50,570 nt of DNA from Epulopiscium sp. Nele67-Bin004 (GTDB taxonomy: Bacteria > Bacillota_A > Clostridia > Lachnospirales > Cellulosilyticaceae): positions 1 to 50,570 of the forward strand of contig LNZQ01000088.1 of NCBI GenBank assembly GCA_002007315.1. Direction: 5' to 3'. The notes under the pieces are model-generated. The model was not told the DNA's origin and made no database searches. It saw only the letters and a list, made by a program, of their open reading frames with translations. Positions 42,423-50,065 of the stretch are shown here, piece by piece. How positions within the stretch are numbered: position 1 is the first letter of the stretch; every line of letters begins with the position of its first letter. The position numbers were made by a program, and so were the translations under genes.

Positions 42423-44665
42423 TATATCACCCCATTCGTTAATAACCAATCTTTTAAGTTTTGTAAGTTAAAAATTCCATAACCTTGTTGCCTGTTTGGA
42501 TATTCTACTGTATCCACCTGATCCAAATTTGCCGTTAAAAAAAACGTCATAGTTGGTGTATTTGGCAAATACTGCATATTTTTTTTATTTACAATGCTAT
42601 ACACTGCTGCCGCTTGCCCCGCCATAATCGCAAGTGCCACATTTGCACCATTAAGTGTTGCCGACACATTGTCATCAACTGCCACTTTCATATGTGCAGC
42701 TTGCACCACACACGCTGGCACAACGTCATCTTCTCTTGTGTATCCGCGCCCAGACTCTCTAGTTGTCGTTAGTGCATGGTCATCATACGCCCCAACACAC
42801 ATCATATGAGGAATGTTTCCAAGTGACGGAATTGTCACAAACGGGTCTCCACCTCTAAAGACAGCACCATTGTTAAGCTCTGTATTACTAATCCACATAT
42901 CAACTATACCTCTATCGGGGTGATCAAGATTTATATCTATATTCCAATCACCTGCGTCAACATTTTCAAGCCTAAAATAAATTAGAGGCGAACCGTTGTC
43001 GGCACTTATTTTTATACCTGTTGTGTAGATTTTTCCTTGTCCAATCGCTATAACTGCTGGACTTTCAAGCGAATACTTATCTTTTTTTTGCAAGTTGTAT
43101 ATACTAGCCTGTAGCCCCCCAGGGTATTTTGCCCATAAACAACCTACAATGTTTTGATTATCTTTAGGTATTTTCAATGTTTTAGTGCTGGTTTCATCTA
43201 TAGTTACACGACTATGCAAATTTTTATCCCCCTCCTCGCCCGTACTCGTTATGAGGGTAACCCCTTGCATTCTTGAATATTTGTTTAACATTTGTTCCAA
43301 AGCATCTGTTCCATCATGGCTATTTATGTTTGAGCCGTATGGGATACATATTGCAATTGGCTTATTTACCGACACTGCATATTCAATAAGTTGCTTTGTT
43401 CCTATAAGCACATCTTCCATAAGAACTGCACCATCACTTACTTCACCACCGTATATTCTTTGCATATTTGGTGATGCCACAGACAATTTTGCAACTACAT
43501 ACTCAACTTTTGGCAAACACAATCCATTTGGGTCATTTGCACAATTACAATTTGACATAACCATCATAGCTGTTGGCAAATTTAGCGTTGTATCTGGGTC
43601 TTTGTTTGGCACTGAAATATTCGTAATGTATTTTCCAGTGTCGGCAGCTTCCTGCTCCCAAATATAAACTACTTTTGATTTACCGTCTTGTTTTATTAAT
43701 GCTGGTTGAGCCAAATCAACATCTTCTGTTGTCAAAATTCCGATAAGAACATTTTCACCATCATCAAGTTTATCAACGCTTGACTGCTTGCATTTAATAG
43801 TTTCAGTGTTTAATTGTTGTGTTATTTTTGAAGTTGTTACGATAAACGGGCTAAACTCTGGCTTAACATATTGCTTAATAATAGGATTTTCAAACTGGGC
43901 TTTTTTTGCATAAGCAAGAGCCCCTGTGTTTGGAAATGGTATATATCTAACACCTAAATTGTTGTAAAACTCAACATTAGTTGGTGCAATGGCGTTAAGC
44001 ACCATATAAATATACTCCTCATTGTCAATTTCCGCATAAAACGTATCGTTATATAACAATATACTGTTGTTGCGTAGTTGGCGACGAATAGTTTTGTTAG
44101 ATATATTTTGTAGTTTGTCTATTTGTAAAAAGAAATGATTTGGTAGATCTTGCGTATACACTGCTTGTTGAACGTACGGTTCATAATTCATGCCGTGTGG
44201 GCGATAATATCCCGAAACATCTGGATACTTAGTATAATAAACGAGAACTCCACCAACTTGGTCAAACCAACTATTTACAACTTTATCAAGCATAGTTCTA
44301 GTTCGCATATTTCCACGCTCATAGGCGTGGTATATAAATGGCTTTTTTGAAGTTTTTATAGCAAGATCCAAAATTTCAACTAATGCCTCCAAATATTCAC
44401 GCAAACTCATAGTCTCATCAAATAAAATTACTATTTTATCGGCATTATCAATATCAGTTTTGCCATAAATAGTCCACCCTTTACTGCGACTTATAAATCC
44501 ATCTGTACAACTTGCAAATACAACATACATGTACTCTATTGGTACACCAAAATTTTCTAGTCTATCAAGCTTTAACAGCTTAACATTAAGTACTTTTTCC
44601 GTTTCATCATCGTTGTATAAACAATTTTTCCCATCAAAAAATATATCATCTTCAAGATGTATCAT
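42422..44665 (-). CDS. S8-like pseudoprotease with long N-terminal extension
   Basis: A 747-residue protein with a full subtilase fold but no active site. Aligned to its neighbours, Asp becomes Thr312 (VLIGILTTEDVDLAQ), His becomes Leu363 (TTLNLPTAMMVMSN), the oxyanion Asn becomes Glu477 (ITSTGEEGDKN) and Ser becomes Asn675 (LNGANVALAIMAGQ). The N-terminal extension (about 1-300) is much longer than the ~100-residue prodomain of its neighbours. Its segment LAIKTSKKPFIYHAYERGNM looks like a decayed subtilase core. Start at 44665 has GGGGGAAC upstream and lies 13 bases past the preceding stop. A sensor or regulatory role, as in CspC, is inference. Confidence 0.85.
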   Translation of the reverse strand: MIHLEDDIFFDGKNCLYNDDETEKVLNVKLLKLDRLENFGVPIEYMYVVFASCTDGFISRSKGWTIYGKTDIDNADKIVILFDETMSLREYLEALVEILDLAIKTSKKPFIYHAYERGNMRTRTMLDKVVNSWFDQVGGVLVYYTKYPDVSGYYRPHGMNYEPYVQQAVYTQDLPNHFFLQIDKLQNISNKTIRRQLRNNSILLYNDTFYAEIDNEEYIYMVLNAIAPTNVEFYNNLGVRYIPFPNTGALAYAKKAQFENPIIKQYVKPEFSPFIVTTSKITQQLNTETIKCKQSSVDKLDDGENVLIGILTTEDVDLAQPALIKQDGKSKVVYIWEQEAADTGKYITNISVPNKDPDTTLNLPTAMMVMSNCNCANDPNGLCLPKVEYVVAKLSVASPNMQRIYGGEVSDGAVLMEDVLIGTKQLIEYAVSVNKPIAICIPYGSNINSHDGTDALEQMLNKYSRMQGVTLITSTGEEGDKNLHSRVTIDETSTKTLKIPKDNQNIVGCLWAKYPGGLQASIYNLQKKDKYSLESPAVIAIGQGKIYTTGIKISADNGSPLIYFRLENVDAGDWNIDINLDHPDRGIVDMWISNTELNNGAVFRGGDPFVTIPSLGNIPHMMCVGAYDDHALTTTRESGRGYTREDDVVPACVVQAAHMKVAVDDNVSATLNGANVALAIMAGQAAAVYSIVNKKNMQYLPNTPTMTFFLTANLDQVDTVEYPNRQQGYGIFNLQNLKDWLLTNGVI

Positions 44666-44678
44666 GTATAGTTCCCCC

Positions 44679-46346
44679 TTACAATTCCAAAAAGCTATCT
44701 TGCAAATTAAGTCTGCCATACCCCTCAACGTCATCAGGATATACCACTCCAACTTTTCTATCCGCACCACGACACAATATATTTCGTGCAATACGTGTGT
44801 TTATCGTTCGCAAGTTTTCATTAACTACACCCCACTCAAGAAGTAGTGCACAACCACCCGCAGTAATTGCTGCCGCAACACTCGTTCCTGTATAGTTTAT
44901 AAACGTATTGTTAAGCCAAGGCCCTGTTACGTTTATGCAAGGTGCTATAATGTCAGGTTTGTTTGCATCATAAACTGTAGGCCCTCGTCCTGACGCCGCA
45001 TACAAACTGCCATCAATAACATCATATCCACCTACAACAAAGTTAAATTGGTCTGATGCTGGCACGCAAACTGTCGTTGAAATATTTGGTTCTGAAAATC
45101 TCGTCGTTGTTTCAATAAATCCCACACGGGGCAACCACATATTAAACTGACCGTTAATAATATAATCACCATATATGTCAATTCTCCAAATCCCTGGTAT
45201 CGGTGCAACAAATCTAAGCAAAATTAATTGACCGCCAGTGTTTGATTCGGGATACACATAGTCCACAACGATTTCAGTTTTTTGCAACGTAAATTTAAAC
45301 GTTTCAGTTTTGTATAAGCTTAGCGGGACTTTATCAATTATTTGACCAATAGGCGTCCTAACTCCAATCGCAAGTTTATCAACTTCATGTGACCATATAT
45401 GAAGAAAAAAGCCATTTTCAGTGTCTGCAACGTTTAACTCTACGCTTTTCACTTCGTTTTGCGACACTTCTCCTTTATAGTGATGTGCTGCGTTTGCCTC
45501 GTTTCCTGCTGCCGTTACAACGATAATGCCTGGGTATAACGTTAGCCCTCTTATGTATCTTTCTATCATATTTGTTCCGTTGTGTGCACCCGCATTGCTA
45601 CCTACTGCAATACATATAACCATGGGCTTATTAAGTTCGCTCGCTTTATGTATCAAATAATCCAGCCCCGTAATTAAGGCACCATCGCTATATGCAGGTA
45701 CATCTTCCTTTACAAAGTAGTAATCTCGCTGAACTTGCTGAGCTGGTGCCATCTTAACAACAACAAACTCTGAGTCTGGTGCACCACCCGTAAACCCCGA
45801 AGAACCAAGCCTGTCACGACCACCTGCAACCCCTGCAATATACGTCCCGTGTCCGATATCATCAGTTGTCGGAACTATTTCAAGCGGATTGTCAGCTCTA
45901 AGCGCCTCGTCTAACATAGCTTTTGTATATTCTGTACCAAAGTCATATTCTTTTGGAGGACTCCCATCAATAGTTTGGTCCCAAATAAATCTTATACGAC
46001 TGCTACCGTCCTCAAATCTAAAATTGTCATTTGTATAGTCAATTCCAGTGTCAACAAATCCAATAAGCACGCCTGTTCCACGAAGTTGCCCAAATGTGTA
46101 GTTGTGAAAAACTGAGATGCCCGACGCCTGAAGTGCCTCATCGGCGTTTAGTCCATATAAATGTGAATATTGAACGTATTGAGAATCTTGTATAAGCTCA
46201 TCAAGCTGTCTTTTGCCCCACTCTGGGACTTGTGCAATATAAATTTGATTTGACACCTGTGTAAATTTTATCTCAGGGTATTGTTGCCTAAGCACGTTGA
46301 TGTCTTTATAATCTTCAATCACGTATTCAGTATAGTCTATCTCCAT
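44679..46346 (-). CDS. S8 family (subtilisin-like) serine protease, first gene of the operon
   Basis: A 555-residue subtilase without signal peptide. The triad is intact: Asp99 (VLIGFVDTGIDYTNDNF), His166 (DDIGHGTYIAGVAGG) and Ser489 (YTGTSVAAAITAGG). The oxyanion Asn is in TAAGNEANAAHH. The prodomain is about 80 residues. The ATG at 46346 has GAGGTGATTTA upstream. A hairpin with a T-run ends only a few bases before this binding site, so transcription must either read through it or start inside it. The pseudoprotease and another active protease follow in the same operon. Confidence 0.92.
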   Translation of the reverse strand: MEIDYTEYVIEDYKDINVLRQQYPEIKFTQVSNQIYIAQVPEWGKRQLDELIQDSQYVQYSHLYGLNADEALQASGISVFHNYTFGQLRGTGVLIGFVDTGIDYTNDNFRFEDGSSRIRFIWDQTIDGSPPKEYDFGTEYTKAMLDEALRADNPLEIVPTTDDIGHGTYIAGVAGGRDRLGSSGFTGGAPDSEFVVVKMAPAQQVQRDYYFVKEDVPAYSDGALITGLDYLIHKASELNKPMVICIAVGSNAGAHNGTNMIERYIRGLTLYPGIIVVTAAGNEANAAHHYKGEVSQNEVKSVELNVADTENGFFLHIWSHEVDKLAIGVRTPIGQIIDKVPLSLYKTETFKFTLQKTEIVVDYVYPESNTGGQLILLRFVAPIPGIWRIDIYGDYIINGQFNMWLPRVGFIETTTRFSEPNISTTVCVPASDQFNFVVGGYDVIDGSLYAASGRGPTVYDANKPDIIAPCINVTGPWLNNTFINYTGTSVAAAITAGGCALLLEWGVVNENLRTINTRIARNILCRGADRKVGVVYPDDVEGYGRLNLQDSFLEL

Positions 46347-46358
46347 TAAATCACCTCA

Positions 46359-46404
46359 CAAAAAAACTTTTAAAATCAGGGTAAGTCCCTAACTTTAAAA
46401 GTTT
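46359..46404 (-). terminator. terminator or attenuator before the subtilase operon
   Basis: AAACTTTTAAA pairs with TTTAAAAGTTT (46394..46404 with 46364..46374), with an inner GGG-CCC pairing, followed on the minus strand by seven Ts. It lies 4 bases past the stop of the upstream gene, and its T-run ends about 5 bases before the protease's binding site. Confidence 0.85.
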
Positions 46405-46408
46405 ATGT

Positions 46409-46969
46409 TTAGTCGTATTTTTTTAGTATATTAAATCCAAATTCTTCAGGTATATCACCTAGATGCAAAGTCATATCTTTAATATTGATATAATTGTAAC
46501 GAATAGACTTTGAACTACAACGTTTTGCACCAATTTTATCTATTATAGTATTTGCGATAACAGTTCTATTTAGTTCGGCGTAAGTTTGAAGTATTCCTAT
46601 ATCTTTAAAATAGTTAAGCATTTGTTCGCCTTCCAGATATTCGCTTGAATTTATATAAAATTCTCCAACTTGCTTTGCAAGACTTCTAGCATCAGAGTAC
46701 ACAAGCAAAAATATACGATCTGTAACATCTGTTGCAATTGCGATAAACTGCCATTCACCAAGTGTCCCGATACTTCGTAGTGCTTTATCTTTATCAAAAT
46801 TTTGGCATGCGAGTCTGCTCAAACTGTCTGAAAAATCTACTTTAATAGTATCTCGTACTGTTCCTTTTGGAATGTGTTTATCTATTATTTTGGCTATTTT
46901 TTCAAAATCTACTTCCGCACCTTCAATTGGCATAATCAACATACCACAGCCAATTTTTGTGCCAAGCAA
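46409..46969 (-). CDS. hypothetical protein (186 aa) with a doubtful start
   Basis: No family is recognised. The protein is soluble, with segments such as AEVDFEKIAKIIDKHIPKGT, SLSRLACQNFDKDKALRSIG and GEWQFIAIATDVTDRIFLLV, and the C-terminus GDIPEEFGFNILKKYD. The assumed start is TTG at 46969, which has no binding site. AGGGGGG with ATG at 47004 is well placed, but that ATG reads only Met-Gly-stop. One extra G in the G-run at 46999..47002 would join it in frame (ATGGGGGTAACT...). So the true start may be 47004, with a one-base deletion or sequencing error. It is downstream of the TtcA-like gene. Confidence 0.55.
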   Translation of the reverse strand: MLGTKIGCGMLIMPIEGAEVDFEKIAKIIDKHIPKGTVRDTIKVDFSDSLSRLACQNFDKDKALRSIGTLGEWQFIAIATDVTDRIFLLVYSDARSLAKQVGEFYINSSEYLEGEQMLNYFKDIGILQTYAELNRTVIANTIIDKIGAKRCSSKSIRYNYINIKDMTLHLGDIPEEFGFNILKKYD

Positions 46970-47014
46970 TTTTGGATCAATTTTACTTTCGATAGTTACC
47001 CCATAATATCCCCC

Positions 47015-47854
47015 CTAGTCTTGGCGATAAGTCTCCAAAAAACTATGATGTTCGCCATCTTTTCTATACCCTAGTATAGTATCTAAGTTGACATTGTGTG
47101 CACTTCTAAAAATATTCATTTCAATGTGTGGATTTGTATCTTTAAGCGTTTTTATAAGTTCTTTCATTTCTTTTCGCTTTCCTCCACCGTGTTGTACGTC
47201 TGGTGCAATTTCTGTAAATTTACAAGCACATTGCAAAAAGTTAAGCTCATTGTGGTTTCTCCACATAATAACGTCTTTTTCACGCACTTTGTATAGCGGT
47301 CTAATAAGTTCCATACCCTCAAAGTTTTGACTATGCAGTTTTGGCATCATAGTTTTAATTTCTGCACTGTATAGCATGCTCATAAGTGTAGTTTCGATAA
47401 CGTCATCAAAGTGGTGCCCAAGTGCAATTTTGTTGCAACCTAAACTTTGTGCTTCCTTATATAAGTACCCACGTCGCATTCTTGCACATAAATAGCAAGG
47501 CGAGTTTTCTATGTCAGCAACTATGTCGAATATTTGTGTGTCAAAAAGTGTAATTGGAATGTTTAAAGTTTTGGCATTTTGTAGTATTAATTCCCTATTA
47601 TACGCATTATAGCCTGGGTCCATTACTAAAAATTTTAACTCAAACTCTTGTTTGCCATGTCTTTGTAGTTCTTGCATACATTTAGCTAAAAGCATTGAGT
47701 CTTTTCCGCCCGAGATACATACAGCGATGCAATCACCATCTGCGATAAGTTGATACTCATTTATTCCATCAATAAACTTGCTCCAAATATTTTTTCTGTA
47801 CTTTTTAATGATGCTACGTTCCACTTGCTCGTGTTTTAATAATTCTTTTTTCAT
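47015..47854 (-). CDS. TtcA-like tRNA 2-thiolation protein
   Basis: A 279-residue PP-loop enzyme. The ATP motif CISGGKDSMLLAKCMQELQR is at about 47-66. The Cys pair CYLCARMRRGYLYKEA and a later CACKFTE provide the ligands for an iron-sulfur cluster. The ALGHHFDDVIETTLMSMLYS motif is typical of TtcA/TtuA proteins, which thiolate cytidine 32 or uridine in tRNA. The closest fit is TtcA; the substrate base is not proven. Start at 47854 has AAGGAAATT upstream. It precedes the unknown 186-residue gene and its stop overlaps that gene's binding site. Confidence 0.88.
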   Translation of the reverse strand: MKKELLKHEQVERSIIKKYRKNIWSKFIDGINEYQLIADGDCIAVCISGGKDSMLLAKCMQELQRHGKQEFELKFLVMDPGYNAYNRELILQNAKTLNIPITLFDTQIFDIVADIENSPCYLCARMRRGYLYKEAQSLGCNKIALGHHFDDVIETTLMSMLYSAEIKTMMPKLHSQNFEGMELIRPLYKVREKDVIMWRNHNELNFLQCACKFTEIAPDVQHGGGKRKEMKELIKTLKDTNPHIEMNIFRSAHNVNLDTILGYRKDGEHHSFLETYRQD

Positions 47855-47975
47855 GATAATTTCCTTTGTGATTTACTTTTTTTCTTATTATACCACAATA
47901 TATGTAAGTTTGTATCCACTATTTGTTGATTTTTGCATACTGATATGATATTATAGCTACTAAAAGGAGGTTTTT

Positions 47976-48350
47976 ATGATGAAAATTCAAGAGTCAGCAG
48001 AAAATTACTTAGAAACAATACTTGTTTTAGGAAATAGACATGGTGCAGTTCGTTCTATAGATATTGCAACAGAAATGGGGTTTTCTAAACCAAGTGTAAG
48101 TATTGCTATGAAAAATTTACGTACTAACGGTTATATAGAAGTTGACGACAGGGGACATATTGTACTTACAAATAAAGGTAACGAAATAGCAAAAAAAATA
48201 TACGCTAAACATACATTACTAATTGATTTATTTACACATATAGGGGTATCACCCGAAGTTGCTGAACAAGACGCTTGCAAAATCGAGCATGATTTAAGTG
48301 AAGAAACATTTGAAAAATTGAAAGAATTTTTAGGCAAAGTGAAACTTTAG
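47976..48350 (+). CDS. DtxR/MntR family metal-dependent transcriptional regulator
   Basis: A 124-residue regulator with an N-terminal winged helix (ESAENYLETILVLGNRHGAV, IATEMGFSKPSVSIAMKNL) and a dimerisation and metal-binding domain (KKIYAKHTLLIDLF, AEQDACKIEHDLSEET). The Glu, His, Asp and Cys residues fit metal ligands of this family. It lacks the C-terminal SH3 domain of DtxR, like MntR. It probably represses or activates metal-uptake genes in response to Mn or Fe (metal not determined). AAAAGGAGG lies upstream. A near-palindrome immediately follows the stop. Confidence 0.9.
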   Translation: MMKIQESAENYLETILVLGNRHGAVRSIDIATEMGFSKPSVSIAMKNLRTNGYIEVDDRGHIVLTNKGNEIAKKIYAKHTLLIDLFTHIGVSPEVAEQDACKIEHDLSEETFEKLKEFLGKVKL

Positions 48351-48360
48351 GTATACTTAA
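48347..48360 (+). promoter_or_regulatory. candidate operator between the DtxR-type gene and the DUF1566 gene
   Basis: TTAGGTATACTTAA is a near-palindrome (one mismatched pair) centred on GTATAC. It overlaps the regulator's stop and lies about 45 bases before the next start. The arms partly resemble DtxR-type sites. This rests only on position and symmetry. Confidence 0.35.
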
Positions 48361-48404
48361 GGTATGTGTTGTAATATATTTTGAAAGAAAGGATGGGAAC
48401 TATT

Positions 48405-49976
48405 ATGAAAATGAGTAAAAAACTAATCGCTATTACTGGTGTAGGAGCGATATCTTTATCACTAATTGGGTACAGCCAACAAAACGTACAAACTTTAGAC
48501 AACGAAGTGAGCATATCTCACGCCACTCAAGGTGTTGTTGATACTGAGGTTTTAGAGCAACTGTATATACAAGCACAACAAGTTGTAGTTGAAACTGAAG
48601 AAATTATCACAGAGGAAATAATAACAGAAGAAATCGTTACGCAAGTAGTTGAAGTAACCGAAACAGTAGAAGTTGATGAAACAGCAGGGACGCTATACAC
48701 TTCAAAAAGCAAAGTCGTAGCAACTGGCCAAACAGACTCGTACGACAAAGACGGGAACATAATTACAGTTGATGCAAGTAGCACATATTATGGGCAAGAC
48801 GCTCAGTATTATGACAGTATGCCTTTTTCGTATACAGACAACGGAGACGGAACTATAACTGATAATAGCACTGGACTTATGTGGCAACAAATTCCAGTTG
48901 ATTATAAAATGACTTGGAGTGAAGCAGTTGAGTTTTGTGAAAACTTAGAACTTGGTGGATATGACGATTGGCGTCTTCCAACTGCAGATGAATTGTTTTC
49001 ACTTAGCGACTTTAGCGAAGGCTGGCCATTTATAGATACTAGTATATTTGCTATGCCTGATGAGTCATCATATATGCAATCTGCTCCACAAGGCGGAATG
49101 TCTGGTGGACCTCAAAGCGGCGGTGCACCACAAACTAGTGGCGGTCCTCAAACTGGAACAAGCGAATTGCCTCCTATAACAGAAGAAGGTGAAAACGTTC
49201 CTCCAGCTGGCGAAAATACTCCTCCACCTATGACAACAGGCGAAAGTGCACCTCCACCTATGACAACAGGTGAAAATACTCCTCCTCCAGCAGTTGGCGG
49301 TGAAAGTGATGATGCTATTTCAAAAGACGAAGGTCAATTTTGGTCTAGCAACTACTACCTTGTTGAAGAAGAAGGTGCTCGCCAAGGCGTGGCATTTGGT
49401 GTAAATCACGCAACTGGTCACATCAAAGCTTATCAAGCCGAAGCACCAAGCAACATGGGTAAAAATGTTCGTGCTGTTCGTGGTGATGAGTATGCTGCAA
49501 ACGATTATATCGACAATGGGGACGGCACAATTACAGATACTTCAACTGGTTTAATGTGGATGTCTGCTGATATGGGTATCGCTGTTGATTGGGAAACGGC
49601 ACTTGTGACAGCACAAAGTACAGAGTTTGCTGGATATGATGACTGGAGATTGCCAGACGTAAAAGAACTTCAAACACTTTTAGATTATAGTGGTTCTTAT
49701 CCTGCTATCGACCCAGAATATTTCACGTATACAACTCTTGAAGACAACGAATTTTTCTACTACTGGACTAGTACATCAGCGTATTTTAGCACAGCAGATC
49801 CAACAAATTACTATGCTTGGTATGTAGCGTTTGGTTATGCAATTGATGATAACGGAGAAGACTACCACGGGGCTGGTGGGGTACGTTTCTCTCAAAAATA
49901 TTTAGAAAGCGAAGCTATGGGTGAAGGTGGAGATAATATCCTAAACTCAGTACGACTTGTGCGTACAGCAGAATAA
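48405..49976 (+). CDS. secreted protein with two DUF1566 domains
   Basis: A 523-residue exported protein. The N-terminus (MKMSKKLIAITGVGAISLSL) is a signal peptide. A Glu/Ile/Thr-rich repeat stretch (EEIITEEIITEEIV, then more) and two DUF1566 (Lcl C-terminal) domains follow. The first has DNGDGTITDNSTGLMWQQ and DDWRLPTADELFSL; the second has DNGDGTITDTSTGLMWMS and DDWRLPDVKELQTLLDY. Between them is a Gly/Pro-rich linker with PPPMTTGE repeats. DUF1566 is a surface-exposed, C-type-lectin-like fold of unknown ligand. The ATG at 48405 fits the signal peptide best. A palindromic terminator follows. Confidence 0.85.
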   Translation: MKMSKKLIAITGVGAISLSLIGYSQQNVQTLDNEVSISHATQGVVDTEVLEQLYIQAQQVVVETEEIITEEIITEEIVTQVVEVTETVEVDETAGTLYTSKSKVVATGQTDSYDKDGNIITVDASSTYYGQDAQYYDSMPFSYTDNGDGTITDNSTGLMWQQIPVDYKMTWSEAVEFCENLELGGYDDWRLPTADELFSLSDFSEGWPFIDTSIFAMPDESSYMQSAPQGGMSGGPQSGGAPQTSGGPQTGTSELPPITEEGENVPPAGENTPPPMTTGESAPPPMTTGENTPPPAVGGESDDAISKDEGQFWSSNYYLVEEEGARQGVAFGVNHATGHIKAYQAEAPSNMGKNVRAVRGDEYAANDYIDNGDGTITDTSTGLMWMSADMGIAVDWETALVTAQSTEFAGYDDWRLPDVKELQTLLDYSGSYPAIDPEYFTYTTLEDNEFFYYWTSTSAYFSTADPTNYYAWYVAFGYAIDDNGEDYHGAGGVRFSQKYLESEAMGEGGDNILNSVRLVRTAE

Positions 49977-49978
49977 TC

Positions 49979-50065
49979 GTAGGGGTGGTCATTGACCACC
50001 CTTTTTGCGTTGTATCGGGTGGTGGGCGGTGGGTGGCCAGTGACCGCCCGTACATTCGCCCCTAC
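49979..50065. repeat. compound GTAGGGG palindromic element
   Basis: The element is bounded by GTAGGGG (49979..49985) and CCCCTAC (50059..50065). Its left hairpin GGGTGGTCATTGACCACCC (49983..50001) is followed by five Ts, a perfect terminator for the DUF1566 gene. Its right hairpin is GGGTGGCCAGTGACCGCCC (50031..50049). The minus-strand YitT gene ends inside it (TAG read 50064..50062). Confidence 0.88.

Noticed and set aside
44666..44791. Longer start of the pseudoprotease, overlapping the preceding protease
   Set aside because: It would overlap by more than 100 bases without a binding site; ATG 44665 has GGGGGAAC at good spacing.
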